Assembly: GCA_003644265.1 (NCBI GenBank)
Contig: QNBX01000028.1
Span: forward strand, 1 to 34,712
Reading direction: 5' to 3'
Length of the DNA stretch: 34,712 bases
From: Planctomycetota bacterium
GTDB taxonomy: Bacteria; Planctomycetota; B15-G4
Shown here: positions 29,182-34,712 of the stretch, piece by piece
Layout: each line of letters begins with the position of its first letter
How positions within the stretch are numbered: the first letter of the stretch is position 1
Notes under the pieces: generated by a model
The model's input: the letters and a program-made list of their open reading frames with translations, nothing else
Database searches by the model: none
Told to the model about the DNA's origin: nothing
Program-made: the position numbers and the translations under genes

Positions 29182-30270
29182 ATGGCGATGAACGCAGACC
29201 ACGGGATCTCCCCGACCGATCTTCTGCTGCACGTCGCGGGCGCAACGGCCCGGGATGGAGAGCGTCTGTTGGCACGGTTCGGGGCTTCGATCGACTGGAG
29301 GAGTCGCTCTACCGACGAGTGGATGGCCGCCGGTCTGGCACCCCGCCTGACCCAGCGCCTGAAGTGCCTGCTGGCCGGGCCCGAGCCCGAGCGGGAGGCG
29401 GAGCGCTGCGAGCGGGACGGCGTCCTGCTGGTCTCCTGGCGGCACGCGGACTATCCGGCCGCGCTGCGCGTGCTGCATCGACCGCCCGTGCTGCTCAGCG
29501 TGCGGGGGCGCTGGCCGCCGCCCAGCCCGGCCCTGGCCATGGTGGGCGCCCGCGCCGCCACGGCCTATGGACGCTCGGCCGCCTGCCGCCTGGCGGGCGC
29601 GACGGCTCGCGCCGGCGTGGGCCTGGTGTCGGGCCTGGCGCGAGGCATCGACCGCTTCGCCATGGAGGCAGCCCTCGACGCAGGCGGGCATGTGGTGGCG
29701 GTGCTGGGCAACGGCCTGCGCATCGCCCACCCACGAGAGAACCGCGCGCTCCAGGATCGCATCGCTCAGGAGGGCACGCTCATCTCGGAGTTCCCGCTGC
29801 TGCAGCGGCCGGACCGTTGGACGTTTCCGCGGCGCAACCGCATCATCGCCGCCCTGTCGGTGGCGGTGCTGGTGGTGGAGGCCGGTCGGCGCAGCGGCGC
29901 GCTGATCACCGCCGCTCACGGGCTCGAGCTGGGCTTGGAGGTCTGGGCCGTGCCCGGTCCCATCGACTCACCCACATCCGAGGGCGCCAACAGGCTGCTG
30001 CGGGACGGCGCGGCCCCCGTGCTCGATGAGCAGGGCTTGCTGCGGCTGCTGCTGGGCGAGTCCGCGGCGCAGGGCAACGCCAACGCCAGCACCAGGGACC
30101 CCGACCCGCTGCTGGCGGTCCTGGGCCAGCGAACCCTCACCGGCGATCAGCTCGCGGCCGAACTCGACCAGAGCATCGGCAAGCTGCGCGCCAGGCTGAT
30201 GGCGCTGGAGCTGGAGGGACGCGTCGCCGGACTGCCCGGCGATCGTTGGACCGCACGGGGCAGGGGCTGA
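29182..30270 (+). CDS. dprA: DNA-processing protein A (recombination mediator)
   Basis: DprA binds incoming single-stranded DNA during natural transformation and loads RecA. The 362-residue product has a SAM-like N-terminal domain, then the Rossmann SMF core: LLVSWRHADYPAALRVLHRPP, MVGARAATAYGR, SGLARGIDRFAMEAALDAGGHVVAVLGNGL, LISEFPL and FPRRNRIIAALSVAVLVVEAGRRSGALITA, the most conserved stretch of the family. A winged-helix C-terminal domain (LTGDQLAAELDQSIGKLRARLMALELEGRV) completes it. ATG 29182 or 29188 could be used; the open frame upstream has no domain. Usual length and motifs, so it looks functional. Confidence 0.95.
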   Translation: MAMNADHGISPTDLLLHVAGATARDGERLLARFGASIDWRSRSTDEWMAAGLAPRLTQRLKCLLAGPEPEREAERCERDGVLLVSWRHADYPAALRVLHRPPVLLSVRGRWPPPSPALAMVGARAATAYGRSAACRLAGATARAGVGLVSGLARGIDRFAMEAALDAGGHVVAVLGNGLRIAHPRENRALQDRIAQEGTLISEFPLLQRPDRWTFPRRNRIIAALSVAVLVVEAGRRSGALITAAHGLELGLEVWAVPGPIDSPTSEGANRLLRDGAAPVLDEQGLLRLLLGESAAQGNANASTRDPDPLLAVLGQRTLTGDQLAAELDQSIGKLRARLMALELEGRVAGLPGDRWTARGRG

Positions 30271-30325
30271 TGCGACGCGCGCGCTGGCCGCGCGGAGCGG
30301 CCGTCACTCGCGCCACAGAAGGCTG

Positions 30326-30532
30326 CTAGAGCTGGGACGACAGCAGGTGAAACACCACCGCGATGACGGCAGAGCCCATCGCGAACGCCAACCAGCGCCG
30401 AAGGCCGCGACGCAGCGCCTCCCCCACCGACTCCACCCGCAGGCCGTTGGCCACCAGGAAGACCACCATGGAGAGCACCACGAACCAGAACAGGTGCTCG
30501 CCCAGCGACAGGGGCCCCACCGCGCCGATCAT
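30326..30532 (-). CDS. Small membrane protein, 68 residues
   Basis: No named family. Two hydrophobic helices (LFWFVVLSMVVFLVA and LAFAMGSAVIAVVFHLL) are separated by a basic loop (LRRGLRRW). The start is placed at the ATG at 30532 because it overlaps the upstream gene's stop in an ATGA; an upstream ATG at 30583 would overlap the neighbour by 55 bases. The pair is likely translated together and may form one membrane complex. Topology follows the positive-inside rule with the basic loop in the cytoplasm. Confidence 0.7.
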   Translation of the reverse strand: MIGAVGPLSLGEHLFWFVVLSMVVFLVANGLRVESVGEALRRGLRRWLAFAMGSAVIAVVFHLLSSQL

Positions 30533-30927
30533 GCCGAGGGCCCGCTCGCAGCGTGGGCCAGGTGCCCGCCGCGCCGACGCCACTCATACGCGTCAATCAT
30601 CACCACCAGGTTGAGAATGCCCGCCACGGTGGTGAAGACCACGCCGAGCTCGAGCCGATCGATGCTGCGGCCGGTGGGCTCGGCGCCCAGCAGGCTGGCG
30701 AGGAACGCCGGCAGGCCAGCGCCGTACTGCCCGTAGACGTGATAGGGGTAGCGCGCCGCCGAGACGCTGGCGCCCTCACCCAACCAGACACCGAGGGCAT
30801 AGCAGCCCAACACGAGGCCGCCGAAGTAGCAGGCCTTGGCGTAGCGCTTCTGCGCCAGGTGCCCGAGCCCGGGCAAGAGCCAAGCCAACAACGTCTGGTA
30901 GAGAGCGCGCACGTCCATGCATCCCAT
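30529..30927 (-). CDS. DUF6677-like small integral membrane protein
   Basis: 132-residue protein with an LLAWLLPGLGHLAQKRYAKACYF opening and a LELGVVFTTVAGILNLVVMIDAY segment, both typical of what I know as DUF6677, a membrane family found largely in planctomycetes. Three membrane helices are visible, one of them near 66-80 weak. The AWLLPGLGH motif also recurs in TM2-type proteins. No function is known. Start: ATG 30927 follows an AGGGGGG run at 12-15 bases; ATG 30918 (MDVRALYQ) is an alternative. Shares an ATGA with the downstream small membrane protein. Divergent from the thioesterase gene. Confidence 0.75.
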   Translation of the reverse strand: MGCMDVRALYQTLLAWLLPGLGHLAQKRYAKACYFGGLVLGCYALGVWLGEGASVSAARYPYHVYGQYGAGLPAFLASLLGAEPTGRSIDRLELGVVFTTVAGILNLVVMIDAYEWRRRGGHLAHAASGPSA

Positions 30928-30951
30928 GATGCGTGGCGCCCCCCCTTGCTT

Positions 30952-31001
30952 GAAAGCCCCAGCTTTCCGATCTTGCGCGTACGCAAGCAGCGGGGTACCC
31001 C
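30952..31001 (+). promoter_or_regulatory. Three stacked inverted repeats upstream of the thioesterase gene
   Basis: Within 50 bases lie GAAAGC-CCCA-GCTTTC (30952-30967), CTTGCG-CGTA-CGCAAG (30972-30987) and the 10-bp palindrome GGGGTACCCC (30992-31001), the last abutting the ATG at 31002. No Shine-Dalgarno sequence is seen in front of that ATG. They could be operator sites or RNA hairpins shared by the divergent genes. Confidence 0.5.
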
Positions 31002-31442
31002 ATGGCCGATTTCGTCGTACCCATCCGACCCCGCTACGGCGAGGTCGATCGCATGGGCTTCGTCTACCACGCCCACTATCTGGTGTACTTCGAGCTGGGG
31101 CGTACCGAGTTCATGCGGGCCAGTGGCATCAGCTATGCCCAGGTCGAGCAGCGGGGGCACCTGCTGGTGGTGAGCGAAGCCCAGGTTCGCTTTGTCCAGC
31201 CCTGTCGCTACGACGAGCAGCTCGAGCTGGCCGTGCGCGTGGCTCGCCGCGGAGGCGCCAGCGTGGTCTTTGCCTACGAGCTCCGGAGTCCGGACGGCGA
31301 TTTGCGAGCCTCCGGCACCACGCGCCTGGGCTGCCTGGCCCCGGACAGGAGACCTTGCCGCCTGCCCGACGACCTGATCAGCGCACTCGAAGCCGGCCCT
31401 GCGGGAAGCCCGCCCCTCGTCCCACCGTCGGAGAGAGCATGA
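31002..31442 (+). CDS. YbgC-type acyl-CoA thioesterase (4HBT hot-dog fold)
   Basis: Small cytosolic thioesterase of 146 residues. The signature R-Y-G-E-V-D-R-M-G-F-V-Y-H-A-H-Y-L matches the family's YxExTDxxGxVYHANYL, with the presumed catalytic Asp16 and the histidine at 23; FELGRTEFMR and a mid-protein AQVRFVQPCRYDEQLELAVRV strand also fit. Relatives hydrolyse acyl-CoA or acyl-ACP and often sit beside tol-pal genes; here that cluster is absent. The last 25 residues are Pro-rich and beyond the hot-dog fold. The stop overlaps the next gene's start as ATGA. The start is directly after a GC palindrome instead of a normal ribosome site. Confidence 0.9.
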   Translation: MADFVVPIRPRYGEVDRMGFVYHAHYLVYFELGRTEFMRASGISYAQVEQRGHLLVVSEAQVRFVQPCRYDEQLELAVRVARRGGASVVFAYELRSPDGDLRASGTTRLGCLAPDRRPCRLPDDLISALEAGPAGSPPLVPPSERA

Positions 31443-32365
31443 GACCCACCCTGGCTGGACCCCTCCTGCTGGCCGTTCTGAGCTCGGGCTGCCTCAGCAT
31501 CCCTCGCGCGGACCCCGCGCCCGGGCGGGATGAGTTGCTGACGCAGGACGTCGTGGTGCGCATCCTGGAGGAGAGCCGACAGCCTCCTCAGGACCCGCTG
31601 GCCGTGATGAACGGCCTGGAGCGCCTGCTGCCCAGCTGGCAGAGCGCCCAGCGCCGCGGGCGAGCCGCGCCCATCGAGCGGGAGCTGGTCCGCAAGGTGG
31701 TGGTGAACTTCGATGTCGTGGCCGACATGCTCCAGAACGGGCCCCACGAACGGCGCCTGGTGGCCGCCTGGGCCCTCGGCTTCGCGCAGGTGCCGGACAA
31801 CGACGAAGGCCTCGAGTCACCGCATGCCCAGGCCCTGGCCCTGTTGATGGCTGTGCTCGACGACTCACCTGATGACCTCACGCGCAACGCGTTGCTCGGC
31901 ATCTGGAAGCTGAGCGACCCGGCCACGCCGATGCGCCCGCTGGCCGACTTGGTGGTGAACCACCACGACGCCGACGTGCGCGCCAACGCCTGCCTGGCCC
32001 TGGGCGCCGTGCTCACCGAAGAGAGCGCCCCGGCGGCCATCGAGCCCCTGCTGGTGGCCCTGAGCGACACGGAGCCCAAGGTGCGCCTGCACGCTGCGGA
32101 CATCGCCCGTCAGTGGCCCAGCCCCGCGCTCACCACACAGATCGAGGGCGCCGTGCAAACAGAAGACACGCCGCTGGTGCTGGCCGCCATGCTGCGCGCC
32201 CTGGGCTCCGCGGGCTCGACCCGCTCGGCGCCCCTGCTCATGTACCTGCTGGAGAGCCCACGAGAGGTGGTGGCCGAGAGCGCCCACCTGGCTCTGGTTG
32301 ATCTCTACGGCGTCGACCACGGCCCCCTGCGGGCCGACTGGCTGGAGTTCGTCGAGGACCTCTGA
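31439..32365 (+). CDS. HEAT-repeat-like lipoprotein
   Basis: 308 residues. A short N-terminal signal ends in LSSGC (Cys18), a plausible if imperfect lipobox since Ser, not Leu, is at -3. From about 85 onward the protein is all-helical with HEAT/PBS-like repeats: RRLVAAWALGFAQVPD, TRNALLGIWKLSDPA, VRANACLALGAVLTEE, VRLHAADIARQW, LAAMLRALGSAG and VVAESAHLALVDLYG. This suggests a protein-binding scaffold attached to a membrane. ATG 31439 overlaps the stop of the thioesterase gene by four bases, so translation is coupled. I cannot identify the ligand or partner. Confidence 0.85.
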   Translation: MRPTLAGPLLLAVLSSGCLSIPRADPAPGRDELLTQDVVVRILEESRQPPQDPLAVMNGLERLLPSWQSAQRRGRAAPIERELVRKVVVNFDVVADMLQNGPHERRLVAAWALGFAQVPDNDEGLESPHAQALALLMAVLDDSPDDLTRNALLGIWKLSDPATPMRPLADLVVNHHDADVRANACLALGAVLTEESAPAAIEPLLVALSDTEPKVRLHAADIARQWPSPALTTQIEGAVQTEDTPLVLAAMLRALGSAGSTRSAPLLMYLLESPREVVAESAHLALVDLYGVDHGPLRADWLEFVEDL

Positions 32366-32491
32366 GCCGCCGGCCCCGCAGGGGACTTCGGCGACGCACC
32401 AGGCCCCAGCGCGGGGCCCGCACAGCCCCCCCCTCCGTCAACAGCGCAGCCCCAACCCAGCGCAGCCCCGCATCAGGCAGCGCCGCTCAGC

Positions 32492-32523
32492 GCCGCAGCA
32501 CGCGGGCGCCGCAGCACGCGGGC
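32492..32523. repeat. 16-bp tandem duplication
   Basis: GCCGCAGCACGCGGGC occurs twice back to back (32492-32507 and 32508-32523) in the gap between convergent genes, with a partial third copy before it. Confidence 0.9.
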
Positions 32524-32540
32524 TCGCGCCGGAATGGGAA

Positions 32541-32574
32541 CGGGGCCCCCGAGCCATCCGGCTCGGGGGCCCCG
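32541..32574. terminator. Perfect 15-bp hairpin between convergent genes
   Basis: CGGGGCCCCCGAGCC (32541-32555), loop ATCC and GGCTCGGGGGCCCCG (32560-32574) form an uninterrupted, very GC-rich stem. It lies 176 bases after the HEAT lipoprotein stop and 44 bases after the stop of the leftward VCBS protein gene, so it can end both transcripts. No U-tract is present in either direction. Confidence 0.65.
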
Positions 32575-32581
32575 CGTGATC

Positions 32582-32600
32582 AGCCGGCGCAAGGCCGGCT
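32582..32600. terminator. Second smaller hairpin
   Basis: AGCCGGC (32582-32588) and GCCGGCT (32594-32600) form a 7-bp stem with a five-base loop, directly beside the larger hairpin and 18 bases from the end of the VCBS protein gene. It may assist bidirectional termination. Confidence 0.45.
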
Positions 32601-32617
32601 CTTCCCGTCAGAAGCGC

Positions 32618-34708
32618 CTACGGGAGGGTGTTCTTGACCGCGTTGGACAGCGTCGCGCCCTTGGGGTGCGTAGCGTCCTGGATACCGAACTGGTACCAGA
32701 TGTCCACACCGCTCGGCAGACCCGCCGGCCAAGGGGCCTGGAAGTACACCTGCCCACCGGCGTCGCTGGCGAAGTCGAGCTGCAGGTCGATCGGGATGGT
32801 GTAGAGCAGTCCACCCCTGAACGGCGTGGGCGTGCTGGCAAACGAGACGAACAGCGCGGCGATGCTGTCAGGCGACGCAGCGCACAAGCTGATCGAGACC
32901 ATCGAGCCACCGGCGAACGAGCCATCGAGCTCCAGGTAGGGCTTGCCGTAGATGCCCGACGTGCCGCTGTCGAGGTTCTGCAGCAGCACCACACCCGAGG
33001 ACGTCTGGGTGTAGTTGATGGTCGACGACGCGAAGGCGTTGCCGTTGTCATCGGCACCCTCGACGCGGTAGCTGATCGCGCCGTCGATGCCACCCGGAAT
33101 GACGCCCTGGAACTGCTGACCCTGCGACGCGGCCATGCGGACCCGGTTCTCAACGCCAGCGTCCACCGTGTAGATGAGGTCGACGCCGTAGTACCCGATC
33201 ACGTAGTAGTTGGCGTTGTCCCGCAGCTGCACACGAATGATGGTGTCCGAACCGTCCGACTTGTCGCCCTGCATGGTCATGATGTGGACCGTCGGGGCGT
33301 GGGTGTCGGGCACACCGCGCACGTTCTCGAAGTACCGGTTCTGGGCGTTGCCGTCGTTGGCCAGGAGCAGGTCCGGGTCACCGTCGCCGTCCATGTCCGC
33401 CGCTTCGCCGTCGAGCGTGGTGCTGGTGTTCCCCTGTACCGGCAGCTCCTGCCAGCTGGCCTGGCTGCCGCCCGAGCTGGTGCCGTTGCGGTGGTAGAAG
33501 CCCTGGCCGCCGGTCAGGCCCTGTGCCAGACCGCTGGTGTAGAGCCAGTTGGTTCCCGAGAAGTTGGCCGCGAAGCAATCGAGGTCGCCATCGGAGTCGA
33601 AGTCGAGGAAGTCCACCTCGTTCTCGTCGACAGACGGGTCGCCCTTGATCCAGCTGTTCATCTGCGTGAACGTCAGGTCGCCGTTGTTACGCAGCAGGCG
33701 GTCCGTGTTGCCGTTGTAGTTCTTCATCCAGAGGTCGAAGTCACCGTCGCCGTCGACGTCACCCGGCTCGCACTCGTAGTTGTTGGTGCCGCTCAGGGTG
33801 GCGCCCTGGGCGATCAGGGCCGACTGGGTGATGTCCGTGAACGCGTCGCCCGACCAGCTCATGCTGTCGAGGTCCAGGTTGTTGCGGTACACGCGCGCCT
33901 GGCTGTCACGGCTGGAGTTGATGACGTCCAGGTCGAAGTCGCTGTCCAGGTCGACCAGGTCGATGTCGAGGGTGTGGGTCTTGATGTCGCCACCGGCGTT
34001 GATCCAGGGCCACATCTCGTTGAACACGCCGGTGCCGTCGTTCAGGAAGACGCGGCTGTCGCGGTTGCCCTGGATGTTCGGACCGTAGCTGGAGTGGAAC
34101 AGGTCGATGTCGCCGTCCAGGTTCAGGTCACCGAAGTCGCAGTCACAGCTGAAGTCGCGCCAGGGGCCGGCGTTGCCGCCGAAGACCTGATCAGCGCCGG
34201 GCACCGAGATGAGCGTGCCCCAGAAGCCGTCGGTGTCTTCCTGGTAGAAGCCCACCGTGCTGTGCTGGGCGCCGCCCTGGTTGCGGTAGAAGCGCGAGGG
34301 CTCACCATCGTTGACCGTGGTGCCGCGGTTGGACACGTACACGTCCAGATCGCAGTCGCCGTCCGCGTCCACGAACTCGACGTCGCGGGTGGTGTCACTG
34401 GGCACACCGGAGAAACGCGAACCGGTCCCATCCGAGAACGTGCCGGGCGTGCCGCCCTGGAAGCCACCGTTGTTGACGTAGATCCGGTTCAGCTGAGCCG
34501 TGCCGTCACCACCGTTGCCGACCACCACGTCGTAGTCGCCGTCGTTGTCGATATCGCCGATGTCGATGTTCTCGGAACGCCCCGTGCCAAAGGCATTGGA
34601 GTTCGAGAAGTTGCGACCGGGCTGCAGGTCAGTGAGTTGGGCCGAGACCGGGCTGCCGAGCATCAGCAGGGCGGCTCCGGAAAGAGCCGTCAAAAAGGAA
34701 CGTCGCAT
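32618..34708 (-). CDS. Secreted VCBS/FG-GAP protein with seven Asp-rich repeats
   Basis: 696 residues with a signal peptide (MRRSFLTALSGAALLMLGSPVSAQ). Between about residue 50 and 470 there are seven Asp-rich loops: DIDNDGDYDVVVGN, DADGDCDLDVYVSN, DLNLDGDIDLFHSS, DLDSDFDLDVINSS, DVDGDGDFDLWMKN, DFDSDGDLDCFAAN and DMDGDGDPDLLLAN. They suggest a seven-bladed calcium-binding propeller. The C-terminal third is a beta-sandwich-like region (ISYRVEGADDNGNAFASS, VYFQAPWPAGLPSGVDIWYQFGIQDATHP). It probably acts at the cell surface or outside. Its upstream DNA is cut off by the window edge four bases before the start. It shares architecture and the final domain style with the FG-GAP protein at 26036-29050, without close similarity. 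Confidence 0.9.
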   Translation of the reverse strand: MRRSFLTALSGAALLMLGSPVSAQLTDLQPGRNFSNSNAFGTGRSENIDIGDIDNDGDYDVVVGNGGDGTAQLNRIYVNNGGFQGGTPGTFSDGTGSRFSGVPSDTTRDVEFVDADGDCDLDVYVSNRGTTVNDGEPSRFYRNQGGAQHSTVGFYQEDTDGFWGTLISVPGADQVFGGNAGPWRDFSCDCDFGDLNLDGDIDLFHSSYGPNIQGNRDSRVFLNDGTGVFNEMWPWINAGGDIKTHTLDIDLVDLDSDFDLDVINSSRDSQARVYRNNLDLDSMSWSGDAFTDITQSALIAQGATLSGTNNYECEPGDVDGDGDFDLWMKNYNGNTDRLLRNNGDLTFTQMNSWIKGDPSVDENEVDFLDFDSDGDLDCFAANFSGTNWLYTSGLAQGLTGGQGFYHRNGTSSGGSQASWQELPVQGNTSTTLDGEAADMDGDGDPDLLLANDGNAQNRYFENVRGVPDTHAPTVHIMTMQGDKSDGSDTIIRVQLRDNANYYVIGYYGVDLIYTVDAGVENRVRMAASQGQQFQGVIPGGIDGAISYRVEGADDNGNAFASSTINYTQTSSGVVLLQNLDSGTSGIYGKPYLELDGSFAGGSMVSISLCAASPDSIAALFVSFASTPTPFRGGLLYTIPIDLQLDFASDAGGQVYFQAPWPAGLPSGVDIWYQFGIQDATHPKGATLSNAVKNTLP

Positions 34709-34712
34709 GAGG

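Overview
High-GC (roughly 70%) bacterial chromosome, densely packed, with no transposase, phage, CRISPR, tRNA or rRNA signature that I can see. The most likely source is a planctomycete (Planctomycetota), possibly one of the less studied lineages. The reasons are a DUF6677-like membrane protein followed by a tiny membrane partner, large secreted FG-GAP/VCBS proteins, a giant kinase-sigma54-activator fusion, and many lipoproteins and secreted proteins without close family resemblance. This assignment is inference; a myxobacterium-like source is not excluded.

Layout. 251-1926 (+): two lipoproteins, a DsbD N-terminal-domain protein and a redoxin. 2041-4836 (-): purH and prfB, the latter with a programmed +1 frameshift. 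5197-7119 (-): a secreted protein, then coaB and coaC as separate genes with a 4-base overlap. 7219-12213 (-): a 1664-residue Ser/Thr kinase / TPR / GAF / sigma54 AAA+ / Fis regulator. 12248-13804 (+): a divergent secreted protein with a decayed metallopeptidase-like motif. 13808-15406 (-): a membrane-anchored VWA protein. 15477-17773 (+): rsmD, a 62-residue protein, and an RsuA/RluB pseudouridine synthase with a long repetitive Gly-Arg-Ser tail. 17807-21966 (-): folC and a membrane spermidine-synthase-like protein. 21990-26007 (+): a class I glutamine-amidotransferase-like hydrolase, a two-TM membrane protein, aroB, and a PilZ protein. 26036-29050 (-): a secreted protein with seven FG-GAP-like loops. 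29182-30270 (+): dprA. 30326-30927 (-): two small membrane proteins. 31002-32365 (+): a YbgC-type thioesterase and a HEAT-like lipoprotein. 32618-34708 (-): a second secreted protein with seven Asp-rich loops.

The housekeeping content covers purine synthesis, coenzyme A, folate, the shikimate pathway, translation termination, rRNA modification and DNA uptake/recombination. It is interleaved with cell-surface and signalling genes. The most unusual items are the kinase-activator fusion and its divergent neighbour, the tail of the pseudouridine synthase, the back-to-back -10 elements at 21974-21981 that predict leaderless mRNAs, and the stacked inverted repeats ahead of the thioesterase gene. 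I did not find a clear defence or mobile system.
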